Positions 34,003 through 42,024 of a stretch of 64,000 nt of DNA are shown piece after piece. The notes under the pieces were generated by a model, which did no database searches, had not been told where the DNA came from, and was given only the letters and a program-made list of their open reading frames with translations. Positions within the stretch are counted from its first letter, which is position 1. Each line of letters starts with the position of its first letter. A program made the position numbers and the translations under genes. This DNA is from an uncultured bacterium (lineage in GTDB: Bacteria; Elusimicrobiota; Elusimicrobia; Elusimicrobiales; Elusimicrobiaceae). The stretch is from contig CASFXV010000005.1 of the NCBI GenBank assembly GCA_949298795.1, positions 1 to 64,000 of the forward strand. Reading direction: 5' to 3'.

Positions 34003-35301
34003 TTACGGGTGGATTTTATCCATCATGCGCGGGAACGGAATGGTTTCACGCACGTGCTGCAAACCGCAAATCCAGCGTACCATGCGTTCAATCCCCATGC
34101 CAAAGCCGGAATGAGGCACGCTGCCGTATCGGCGCAAATCCAAATACCAATCGTAGCCTTGCGGGTCCAGCCCTTGTTCTTTTATACGGGCCAGCAGGGC
34201 GTCATAATCGGCCTCTCTTTCACTTCCGCCAATGATTTCCCCGGCGCCTTCCGGCCCAATTACGTCCACCGCCAGCACCACTTTGGGGTTTTTGGGGTCG
34301 CGTTTCATATAAAAGGCTTTAATGGCGGCCGGGTAACGGTGAATCATAATCGGGGTGTCGTAATCTTCGCCCAGCAGGGTTTCTTCGTCGCCGCCGATAT
34401 CGCCGCCCCAAGGGGTGTTGTTGCCTTTTTTGTGCAGGATTTCAATGGCGTCCGTATAATCAATGCGGGGGAATTTCTTTTCCACCGTGGCTTGCAGTTT
34501 GGTAGTGTCGCGCTCCAAGGTTTTTAAGTCGTCAGCGCGGTTTTTAAGCACTTGGCCCACAATGTATTTAATAAAGTCTTCAGCCAAGTCCATATTATCG
34601 TCTAAATCATTGTAAGCCACTTCCGGTTCCACCATCCAAAATTCAGTCAAATGGCGGCGGGTTTTGCTCTTTTCGGCGCGGAAAGTGGGGCCAAAGCAAT
34701 AGGTGCGGCCCAAAGCCATGGCGGAGGCTTCCCCATACAGCTGCCCGCTTTGGGAGAGGAAAGCTTTTTCTCCAAAATAATCGGTTTCAAACAAGGTGCT
34801 GGTGCCTTCACAGGCGGCAGGGGTTAAAATAGGGGAATCGGACAGGATAAAACCGTTTTTGTGTAAATACTCACGGATAGCAAAAATGATTTCATCGCGT
34901 ATGCGCAAAATAGCCGTTTGCTTGGCGGAGCGCAGCCACAAGTGGCGGTAATGCATTAAAAATTCCGGTCCGTGCTCTTTGGGGGAGATGGGGTAGTCCT
35001 TCGCCATTTGCAGCACTTCCAAATTTTTTACGCCCAGTTCATAACCCAGGGGGGAGCGTTTGTCTTCCCGCACCGTGCCGGTAACCAGGATAGAGGACTC
35101 TTGGGTTACTTTATCGCCCAATTCAAATTGTTCAGGGGAAACTTCGCCTTTAAACATAACGCATTGGATAATGCCGCTGCCGTCACGCAGCTGTAAAAAA
35201 TGTAATTTGCCGCTGGAGCGCTTGTTATACAGCCAGCCCTTTAAAGTGATTTCTTGGCCTAGATATTGGCCCACGTCTTTGACGCGAATTTTGCTAGACA
35301 T
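34003..35301 (-). CDS. asnS: Asparaginyl-tRNA synthetase
   Basis: Class IIb synthetase charging tRNA-Asn. The N-terminal OB-fold anticodon domain (about 1-105; [20 protein letters not shown]) is followed by the catalytic core. Motif 2 lies in [20 protein letters not shown] (about residue 208) and motif 3 in [16 protein letters not shown] (about residue 400). The [15 protein letters not shown] segment and GGDIGGDEE loop point to AsnRS over AspRS, which is encoded separately at 37025. A dedicated AsnRS means Asn-tRNA need not come from the amidotransferase route. The RBS GAGGAAGA precedes the ATG. Confidence 0.93.
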   Translation of the reverse strand: MSSKIRVKDVGQYLGQEITLKGWLYNKRSSGKLHFLQLRDGSGIIQCVMFKGEVSPEQFELGDKVTQESSILVTGTVREDKRSPLGYELGVKNLEVLQMAKDYPISPKEHGPEFLMHYRHLWLRSAKQTAILRIRDEIIFAIREYLHKNGFILSDSPILTPAACEGTSTLFETDYFGEKAFLSQSGQLYGEASAMALGRTYCFGPTFRAEKSKTRRHLTEFWMVEPEVAYNDLDDNMDLAEDFIKYIVGQVLKNRADDLKTLERDTTKLQATVEKKFPRIDYTDAIEILHKKGNNTPWGGDIGGDEETLLGEDYDTPIMIHRYPAAIKAFYMKRDPKNPKVVLAVDVIGPEGAGEIIGGSEREADYDALLARIKEQGLDPQGYDWYLDLRRYGSVPHSGFGMGIERMVRWICGLQHVRETIPFPRMMDKIHP

Positions 35302-35457
35302 ATTCTTCCTCTTACAATGAAATAAAATACTTATTATATTTTAGCTTTTTGAGGGGGAAAATAAAACCGCCCCATTTACAGGGAAAAAAGAAACGATGAT
35401 TTTTATTCTTTCCCGCCGATGGGCACAGCAAAAAATTTTTATTTTTAGGTTTGTATA

Positions 35458-35466
35458 TGCTATAAT
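35458..35466 (+). promoter_or_regulatory. Extended -10 promoter of tRNA-Ala
   Basis: TGC-TATAAT about 47 nt upstream of the tRNA; the -35 region is weak (TTTATT with 17-bp spacing), as expected for an extended -10 promoter. Confidence 0.6.
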
Positions 35467-35512
35467 AAATATGTTCTTAGAAGTTCCCGCGCTAAGAAAT
35501 TCAAAAATTTTT

Positions 35513-35588
35513 GGGCGTGTAGCTCAGCTGGGAGAGCGCCTCGTTCGCAACGAGGAGGTCGTCGGTTCGATCCCGATCACGTCCACCA
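35513..35588 (+). tRNA. tRNA-Ala (anticodon CGC)
   Basis: A 76-nt cloverleaf including an encoded CCA end. The acceptor stem GGGCGTG pairs with CACGTCC (one G-U). The D arm is GCTC-AGCTGGGA-GAGC, the anticodon stem CCTCG/CGAGG encloses loop TTCGCAA (anticodon CGC, reads GCG), and the T arm is GTCGG-TTCGATC-CCGAT. The acceptor G3-U70 wobble is the identity element recognised by alanyl-tRNA synthetase. Confidence 0.97.
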
Positions 35589-35596
35589 TTTTAAAC

Positions 35597-35620
35597 ACCA
35601 CGCTTAGGCGTGGTTTTTTA
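35597..35620 (+). terminator. Terminator after tRNA-Ala
   Basis: ACCACGC / GCGTGGT stem with a short loop, followed by T6, just past the CCA end. Confidence 0.8.
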
Positions 35621-35781
35621 TTTGCTAAGAGGCGCGGGAACGCTTCCGAAGGGGCGTTTTTAAGGCATATACTTTGCTTTGTGTTTTGTTGGGGTTGCTA
35701 GCCAAAAGCTTTCCGGTAAACAGAGGGCCGCTTGCTTAATCCGGGTTTTGACGGAGATATTTCTATTCATTCCTCTTAAAA

Positions 35782-35790
35782 TGCTAAAAT
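35782..35790 (+). promoter_or_regulatory. Extended -10 promoter of hisS-aspS (near-leaderless)
   Basis: TGC-TAAAAT ends 8 nt before the hisS ATG; no Shine-Dalgarno element is present. Confidence 0.55.
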
Positions 35791-35798
35791 AAAACTAT

Positions 35799-37028
35799 AT
35801 GGCTAAATTAGTACGCGGGTTTAGAGATATTTTTGAACCCCAATCCCAACATTTTACTGAACTGGAAAACTGCGCCCGCGGCGTATTTTCCTTATATGGG
35901 TTTGGCGAACTTCGCCTGCCTACCGTGGAACTGAAAGAATTATTCGTTAAATCCACCGGCGAAACGACGGACATCGTCCAAAAAGAAATGTACGCGTTTG
36001 AGGACGCCGGCCACCGCCAACTGGCAATCCGCCCGGAAGGCACCCCCGGCGTGGTGCGCGCCTATTTGGAAAATAACTTTGTGCAGGCCGCGCCCGTACA
36101 GAAATTTTATTATATCGGCAATATGTTCCGTGCGGAACGCCCTCAGGCGGGCCGCTACCGTGAGTTTGAGCAAATCGGCGCGGAATACATCGGCAATTCC
36201 GCTCCGGCGGCGGACGCGGAAGTGATTCTAATGTTAAAAGACATCGTGTCACGTTTCGGCGCAAAAAACTATTGCGTTAAAATTAACAGTCTGGGGTGTG
36301 ACAAATGCCGCCCGCTTTACCGCCAGGCTTTAATTGATTTTTTATCTCAAGAAAAAGACACTTTATGTGAAAATTGCCAAACCCGCTTGGAGAAAAATCC
36401 GCTTCGCGTTTTAGACTGCAAGATAGACGGCGCCCGCTTTGCCGGACGCGTGCCCACCATGCAGCTCTGCCCGGAGTGCCAAGCCCATTTTGACGAGGTG
36501 CAAGCCCTTTTAAAAGGCAAGATAGATTTTGTGGTGGACCCTATGCTTGTGCGCGGGCTGGATTATTATTCCCGCACCGTGTTTGAGTTTCAAGCGGGGG
36601 ACGCTTCCCAAAACGCCATAGCGGCCGGCGGGCGTTATGATACGCTGGTTAAAAATATGGGCGGCCCCGCCACGCCGGCTATCGGCTGGGCGATGGGGGC
36701 TGAACGCGTGATAGCCGCCCGGGGGGAAGTAACCCGCCCGCAGCAAAAAAGCGTGTGTGTCGTGTCCTTAGACAAGCAATGCAACGAAACGGCTTTTAAT
36801 ATCATGCAGTCTTTGCGTGGGGCGGGCATCCGCACCGAAGGCGGCCTTTTTGATAAAAACATCAAAGGCCAAATGAAACAGGCCGACCGCTGCCACGCTG
36901 CTTATGCGGTTATTTTAGGGACGGACGAACTGGCCCAGCGCCAAGCCACTTTTAAAGACTTGGCTACCGGGGAACAGAAAAAGATTTCATTTGACGTATT
37001 AACCCAAGAGGTAAAAAAAGTATTATGA
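35799..37028 (+). CDS. hisS: Histidyl-tRNA synthetase
   Basis: Class II synthetase charging tRNA-His. The 409 residues start with RGFRDIFEPQ (the motif 1 region). Motif 2 is in YYIGNMFRAERPQAGRYREF with EQIGAEYIG (about residues 104-130). The HisA motif LVRGLDYYSRTVFEF is at about residue 249, followed by AAGGRYDTLVKNMGG. The C-terminal anticodon domain is complete. The stop overlaps the aspS ATG (ATGA), so both are co-transcribed and coupled, a common arrangement. Confidence 0.96.
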   Translation: MAKLVRGFRDIFEPQSQHFTELENCARGVFSLYGFGELRLPTVELKELFVKSTGETTDIVQKEMYAFEDAGHRQLAIRPEGTPGVVRAYLENNFVQAAPVQKFYYIGNMFRAERPQAGRYREFEQIGAEYIGNSAPAADAEVILMLKDIVSRFGAKNYCVKINSLGCDKCRPLYRQALIDFLSQEKDTLCENCQTRLEKNPLRVLDCKIDGARFAGRVPTMQLCPECQAHFDEVQALLKGKIDFVVDPMLVRGLDYYSRTVFEFQAGDASQNAIAAGGRYDTLVKNMGGPATPAIGWAMGAERVIAARGEVTRPQQKSVCVVSLDKQCNETAFNIMQSLRGAGIRTEGGLFDKNIKGQMKQADRCHAAYAVILGTDELAQRQATFKDLATGEQKKISFDVLTQEVKKVL

Positions 37029-38770
37029 AAAGAACCAATTATTGTGGGGAGGTAACCTCCAAATTTTTAGGCACGCGCCAAACCCTTTGCGGGTGGGTGA
37101 ACAGCTACCGCGACCACGGCGGCGTACTGTTTATAGACCTGCGTGACCGCAGCGGCATTTGCCAAGTGGTGGTGGAGCCTTCCAAACCGTTTTTTAACGA
37201 AGCGTCAACCGTACGCAACGAATATGTCATAGAAGTTACCGGCACGGTAACCAAACGTATTGAGGGCGCCGTAAACAAAAATATGAAAACCGGGGAAATT
37301 GAACTGGTGGCGGAAGAATTTAAAATTTTAAACACGTCTATTCCGCTTCCTTTTGATGTGGAAAAATCCCGCTCGGTAACGGAAGAAACCCGCTTAAAAT
37401 ACCGCTACCTGGATTTGCGCAACCCCAAAATGTACGCCAATTTATTGTTGCGCCACCGCTTGTCCCAGGCGGCCCGGCGGTATTTGGACGGGCAGGGCTT
37501 TTTGGAAGTAGAAACCCCTATTTTAACCCGTTCCACGCCGGAAGGCGCGCGCGATTATTTGGTTCCTTCCCGCGTACACCATGGGGAGTTTTACGCCCTT
37601 CCCCAAAGCCCGCAAATGTTTAAGCAAACGTTAATGGCCAGCGGGATTGACCGCTACTTCCAACTGGCGCGCTGTTTCCGTGATGAAGACTTGCGCGCGG
37701 ACCGCCAGCCCGAACATACGCAAATTGATATGGAAATGTCCTTCGTTACCATTAATGATATTCACGAGGTGGTGGAAGGCTTAATGAAAACGCTTTTTGC
37801 CACCGCGGGGGAAGATATTTCCGTTCCGTTCCCAAAAATTCCTTATAAAGAAGCCATGAGCAAATACGGCTCCGACAAGCCGGACTTGCGCTATGATTTG
37901 GAAATGAAAGACGTTTCCGGCGTGTTTAAGAATACTTCTTTTAAAGTGTTTGCTGACGTGTTGGGAAAAGGGGGGGAAGTTCTCTCTCTTGTATCCCAAG
38001 GCGGGGCCGCCACGCCGCGCGCGCAGGTGGATAAGCTGGTGGATTTGGCTAAAAAGAACGGCGCCAAAGGCTTGATATGGTTCAAATACAAAGAAGGCAA
38101 GCTGGACAGCCCTTCCGCTAAATTCTTTACCGAACAGGAACTGAAAGATTTAATCACCCAAAGCGGCGCCCAAGAGGGAGATTTAATTTTACTGGGGAGC
38201 GACCAGTTTGCCCCATTGTGCACTTTTATGGGGGCCTTGCGCAAGGAATTGGTTAAAAATTTAACCCCTAAATGCAAATGGGCTTTTGCCTGGATAACGG
38301 ATTTCCCGCTTTTGGAATACGTGCCGGAAGAAGACCGCTGGGACGCGGCCCACAACCCTTTTACGGCCGCCCACGAAGAAGATTTGGACAAGCTGGAAAC
38401 GGACCCCGGCTCCGTGCGTTCCTATCAGTTTGATTTGGTGCTCAACGGCAACGAGCTGGCCTCCGGCTCCGTGCGCAACTGCCGCCGGGACGTGCAGGAA
38501 CGTATTTTAGCCTTGATGAAACACTCTAAAGAAGAGTCCGCACGCCGTTTTGGCATGCTGTTAAACGCGTTGGAAGCGGGCGCGCCTCCCCACGGCGGCA
38601 TTGGCCTGGGGCTGGACCGCATTACCGCGCTTTTGGCGGGGGAAGAGTCTATCCGCGAGGTTATCGCTTTCCCCAAAACGGCGCAGGCCGTCTGCCCGCT
38701 GACGGATTCCCCCAACGTGGTGGACGATATCCAGTTAAAAGAGTTGGCTTTAGCTATTGTAAAAGAATAG
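37025..38770 (+). CDS. aspS: Aspartyl-tRNA synthetase (bacterial type)
   Basis: Class IIb synthetase charging tRNA-Asp. The 581-residue length and the inserted GAD domain (about 290-410) mark the bacterial type. The N-terminal OB fold (LCGWVNSYRDHGGVLFIDLRD) is followed by LTRSTPEGARDYLVPSRVH (about residue 167), motif 2 in FQLARCFRDEDLRADRQPEH (about 217-236) and motif 3 in GGIGLGLDRITALLAG (about 527-542). Because AsnRS is also encoded, this enzyme can be a discriminating one. A 70-bp degenerate copy of codons around 166-189 lies 3.7 kb upstream. Confidence 0.96.
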   Translation: MKRTNYCGEVTSKFLGTRQTLCGWVNSYRDHGGVLFIDLRDRSGICQVVVEPSKPFFNEASTVRNEYVIEVTGTVTKRIEGAVNKNMKTGEIELVAEEFKILNTSIPLPFDVEKSRSVTEETRLKYRYLDLRNPKMYANLLLRHRLSQAARRYLDGQGFLEVETPILTRSTPEGARDYLVPSRVHHGEFYALPQSPQMFKQTLMASGIDRYFQLARCFRDEDLRADRQPEHTQIDMEMSFVTINDIHEVVEGLMKTLFATAGEDISVPFPKIPYKEAMSKYGSDKPDLRYDLEMKDVSGVFKNTSFKVFADVLGKGGEVLSLVSQGGAATPRAQVDKLVDLAKKNGAKGLIWFKYKEGKLDSPSAKFFTEQELKDLITQSGAQEGDLILLGSDQFAPLCTFMGALRKELVKNLTPKCKWAFAWITDFPLLEYVPEEDRWDAAHNPFTAAHEEDLDKLETDPGSVRSYQFDLVLNGNELASGSVRNCRRDVQERILALMKHSKEESARRFGMLLNALEAGAPPHGGIGLGLDRITALLAGEESIREVIAFPKTAQAVCPLTDSPNVVDDIQLKELALAIVKE

Positions 38771-38775
38771 TAAAC

Positions 38776-38803
38776 ACCCCGGGCTTGCCCGGGGTTATTT
38801 TTA
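38776..38803 (+). terminator. Terminator after hisS-aspS
   Basis: CCCCGGGC-TT-GCCCGGGG stem followed by TTATTTTT. Confidence 0.8.
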
Positions 38804-38820
38804 CACGCCCTCGTGTTTTA

Positions 38821-38829
38821 TGGCATAAT
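38821..38829 (+). promoter_or_regulatory. Extended -10 promoter of the 38839 lipoprotein gene
   Basis: TGG-CATAAT ends 9 nt before the ATG, with no Shine-Dalgarno element; near-leaderless start expected. Confidence 0.4.
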
Positions 38830-38838
38830 AAAAATAGT

Positions 38839-39864
38839 ATGAAGATAACGCGTTTTTGCATTCCTGTTTTACTTTTTGCGGCGGCCTGTTCTCCTTCCGG
38901 CCAGGGGGACGACTTGGCTTCCGCCCGCCCCACGCGTGAAGCCAATGTGGCGCGTTATTTGGCTAAAGCCAAAGAAAACCAACGCCTGGCGCAAGAACGC
39001 CGCCAACCCATCAACGCCCAAAACCCGGTTAACGTGGCGCAGGTTAAAACCCAGGCGGGGGAGGAGTTTTTCCCTGCCTTGCCGGCGGAAATGGCCGCGG
39101 TGAAAGCCAATTTAGAAAAACGCGTGCGCGATGAATACGGTGAGGCGGCCGCCGCCCAAGCGGGCGCTATTATTTTGGCCTATCACAAAGACGCGCAAGC
39201 CGCCGCCAAACAAGCCCAAAACCCGCAAGAAATGGCCGCCGCTTTACGCCGGTTAGATGAACAATACCAGCAAAAATTAAACGCTTTTTTAGATGAACAA
39301 GTTGCGCAGAAGTGGGTTGTCCCCACGCAAAAGCAGTTGGATGTAGCCCGCGCGGAAATGGAAAATAAAAACAAAGAGATGTTGAAAAATATAGGGGAGT
39401 TATACGGTCCTGTCTGCGCGCAAAAAGCGGAGCCAGTATTAAAAACGGCGGTTGAAAACTATATGCAGGTGTTTGCCACCGCCAAAGACGGGCAGGAGAT
39501 GCAGCAGCGCAGCCGGGCGGTTATGCAGCAGTCAGACGCGCGGCTGGCCGCCGTTGTGGCCCAATACGGGGACCCGAAAGGCCCCATGAGCGAAGAAGAC
39601 CTGCAGGCCATGCGCGCGGAAATGATTGCCGCCTATCAAGCAGTGGAAAGCGAATTTGAGCGTTTATACGGGCAAGAAGCCGTGGCGCAAATACGCCCGT
39701 TTTTTAATCAAATTTTAAAAAATGCCGCCGCCGTAGGCGCGGCGGATACGCGCCTAAGCTATAAGCGTGAAGAGCTGGAGCGTTTAAATAAAATTTATCA
39801 AAAGCAGTTGGCCGATATGCAAAAACGTTTTAACGAACGTATTAAACAAAGAGCAAAGAGATAA
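38839..39864 (+). CDS. Predicted coiled-coil lipoprotein
   Basis: No known family recognised. The 341-residue product starts with a lipoprotein signal (MKITRFCIPVLLFAAACSPS) with lipobox AAAC and Cys at about residue 17. The mature part is Ala/Gln/Glu/Lys-rich and almost wholly helical. It holds loosely repeated units around YGEAAAAQAG, YGPVCAQKAEP and YGQEAVAQIRP, separated by about 80-90 residues. The ATG at 38839 is chosen because the longer reading starts inside the aspS terminator. The next gene encodes a larger protein of the same style, so the two probably act together in the envelope. Confidence 0.75.
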   Translation: MKITRFCIPVLLFAAACSPSGQGDDLASARPTREANVARYLAKAKENQRLAQERRQPINAQNPVNVAQVKTQAGEEFFPALPAEMAAVKANLEKRVRDEYGEAAAAQAGAIILAYHKDAQAAAKQAQNPQEMAAALRRLDEQYQQKLNAFLDEQVAQKWVVPTQKQLDVARAEMENKNKEMLKNIGELYGPVCAQKAEPVLKTAVENYMQVFATAKDGQEMQQRSRAVMQQSDARLAAVVAQYGDPKGPMSEEDLQAMRAEMIAAYQAVESEFERLYGQEAVAQIRPFFNQILKNAAAVGAADTRLSYKREELERLNKIYQKQLADMQKRFNERIKQRAKR

Positions 39865-39915
39865 AAAATAAATCCCGCGGTGTTTGGATACGGGGTTTTA
39901 CCATACACTTAGATT

Positions 39916-41745
39916 ATGAAAAACAAAATATTAATTTACTTAGCCGTTTTTATTATTCTTTTATTGTGCGCGGGAGTGTTGGCCTTGGTGGCCCCGTCTT
40001 CTTCCGGACGGGCGGAACCGCCGGTGCATGAAGGGTATTCTTCCGCAGGGACGGACCTGGCATATTCCGCCCGCCCCCAACATACATTGGCTGATTTAAA
40101 AGACCAGGAACTTTTGGGATTGCCGCCGTCCGGGCCCGGGGTTACCGTCAGCGGGCGCGCCCCAGTGTTGGAAGCCGCTTTGCCAGCGGGGCAGAATGGA
40201 AATCTGCCCTCGGTATCCGCTTATTCACCAGCGCGCGGGCCCAAGCCAGAGGCCCGTTTAAAAGGAAGGCTTCCGGGCGGGTCGGCCTCCGCTTCTACGG
40301 CTGGGAAAGGGGGTGCTTCTTCTGCTATGGAATTGGGTCCCCGCAGCGCCGCCCAGAGCGGGGCGGACTTTCGGGAGAGTGACTCCTATAAAAAAGCAAA
40401 TGAAACGCTTTTGTCTTATTTAGCCCCCAAGGACCGCCAAAAACAAGAAGCGCTTATGCGGGAAATGGATACTTTAAGCAGCAACTTAAGCAACGCCATC
40501 GCGCGCGCCATGGCCCCCAAATCCAAACGCCAAGCCATGTTGGAAAAATACACCCGCCGCTCCGGCCCGGAGGCTTTAAAAGGGAACAATAACCCGTTTG
40601 CGGACGTGGTAAGCCAAATCGCTTCCCAAAAATCTTCTGTGGTGCAAAGTATGACGGATAGTTTTGGTTCTGCCGCCGGGCAACGGGCGGGCAAAATTAT
40701 GGACAGCTTTCAAAAAGAAGCTTCCGCCGTGGCTAACCGTGCCGATTTAACCCAACAGCAAAAAGGCGATGAAATACGCAAATTAAATAATAAATACCAA
40801 CGCCAGTTAAACGAGTTGACGCGTGCCGGCTCCTTGCAGAAAATGGAAGCGGAACAACGCCAGGAAAATGAAGACTACTTGGCTTTGCTCCGCGCTAAAT
40901 TTAACCCGGAAACGGAATCCGCCGCCCGTGAAATATTGGATAATTTCACCACGCAAAAAATGCAGCTTATCCAGCAGGGGCTTCCGGCGCCGGAGTTCCA
41001 GGAAAAATATTTAAAACTCAAACAAGAGGCCGATGACAAAGTAAAAGAAGCCGTTTTTAAAGCCAACCCTACCCGTATGGACACGGCGGAAGTGTTGGAA
41101 GACATCAACCGCCAAACCGCCAATAAGCAAATGGAACGTGACAAAGCCGCCGTGGAGGCCGGCTTAAAGCAGGACCAAACCGTTTATGTTTCCGAAGAAG
41201 TAAAACAAAAATACCGCGACAATTTTGCCGCCCAGCGCGCCAAAGATGCAAAAGCCGTGGCGCAGGCTTACGGCCCGGAAGTGGCGGCCCAGTTTGAGCA
41301 AATTGATAAAGAGTACGAAAAAGAAGTACTGGAAAATTTTGACTCTCAGGAAGGCCGTTTGTCCGTAAATGAAAAGAACCAAGCCGCCGTGGAAAAACGA
41401 AACCAGGCAGTGCAGGCCTTGCTGGAAAAAGCCCAAAATGACCCGGCTTTTAAACAAAAACAGGCCGCGCAAATGGAAACGGAAATAAAGAAACAAAACG
41501 AACAAACCCTTTCCCAAATCATGCAAAGCGAAGAAATGCGCCAATGGCCTTCTTCCGCAAAGAAAGAGTATGAAAAGCAGGCCCGCGCCATTTTGGACGA
41601 TATGGCCCAACAGCTTGCCCAGGCGGCCGTTAACGCCAAGGACCAAAAATCCTACGAGCAGGACGCCCAGCGCATCCAGCAGGCGGCCCAGCAGAAACTG
41701 CAAAATATCCAGGTGTCTGTTCCTCAGCCGCAGCCGGCGCAGTAA
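39916..41745 (+). CDS. Large membrane-anchored Ala/Gln/Lys-rich coiled-coil protein
   Basis: No family recognised. 609 residues with an N-terminal transmembrane anchor (ILIYLAVFIILLLCAGVLAL, about 4-23) and a Ser/Gly/Pro-rich linker (about 30-150). A long helical region (about 155-600) is rich in Gln, Lys, Glu and Ala. YGPEVAAQFEQIDKEYEK (about residue 453) resembles the repeat unit of the preceding lipoprotein, so the two genes are probably distant paralogues. TACACT ends 6 nt before the ATG, compatible with a leaderless start. A structural envelope role is a guess. Confidence 0.7.
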   Translation: MKNKILIYLAVFIILLLCAGVLALVAPSSSGRAEPPVHEGYSSAGTDLAYSARPQHTLADLKDQELLGLPPSGPGVTVSGRAPVLEAALPAGQNGNLPSVSAYSPARGPKPEARLKGRLPGGSASASTAGKGGASSAMELGPRSAAQSGADFRESDSYKKANETLLSYLAPKDRQKQEALMREMDTLSSNLSNAIARAMAPKSKRQAMLEKYTRRSGPEALKGNNNPFADVVSQIASQKSSVVQSMTDSFGSAAGQRAGKIMDSFQKEASAVANRADLTQQQKGDEIRKLNNKYQRQLNELTRAGSLQKMEAEQRQENEDYLALLRAKFNPETESAAREILDNFTTQKMQLIQQGLPAPEFQEKYLKLKQEADDKVKEAVFKANPTRMDTAEVLEDINRQTANKQMERDKAAVEAGLKQDQTVYVSEEVKQKYRDNFAAQRAKDAKAVAQAYGPEVAAQFEQIDKEYEKEVLENFDSQEGRLSVNEKNQAAVEKRNQAVQALLEKAQNDPAFKQKQAAQMETEIKKQNEQTLSQIMQSEEMRQWPSSAKKEYEKQARAILDDMAQQLAQAAVNAKDQKSYEQDAQRIQQAAQQKLQNIQVSVPQPQPAQ

Positions 41746-41764
41746 ACAATACCCAAATTATTTT

Positions 41765-41792
41765 AAAACCCCGCTTCTTGCGGGGTTTTTTA
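41765..41792 (+). terminator. Terminator after the coiled-coil pair
   Basis: AACCCCGC / GCGGGGTT stem followed by T6. The 280 bp from here to the next gene contain no recognisable gene, only this and the opposing terminator. Confidence 0.85.
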
Positions 41793-41971
41793 TGGGGTTC
41801 ACTTACGCGCCGGAACTATTTTCCTGTATGTAATCCGGCGCGAAAATAAGCGCGAACCCCGCCCTAAAGGGGGCTCCCTTTTTTGTGTAAGCCAACAAAT
41901 GGCGGCGGCCTGTGTGTTGCGGGAAATTTTTCTCTGTCGTTTTTAGCAGGGCAGGGCGTATAGCAAAATAA

Positions 41972-42002
41972 AAAGGGCCTGTTGTAAAACAGACCCTAAA
42001 AA
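41972..42002 (-). terminator. Terminator after the SpoIID gene
   Basis: AGGGTCTG / CAGGCCCT imperfect stem (one mismatch), followed on the minus strand by TTTTTATTTT. Confidence 0.6.
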
Positions 42003-42024
42003 TACCGGCTTGCCGCGGTGGATT

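Noticed and set aside
33891-34527. Plus-strand reading frames overlapping asnS
   Set aside because: They are antisense shadows of asnS and its terminator.
41830-41970. Small RNA or repeat in the gap before the SpoIID gene
   Set aside because: Only short imperfect GC inverted repeats are seen; no promoter or conserved-looking structure.
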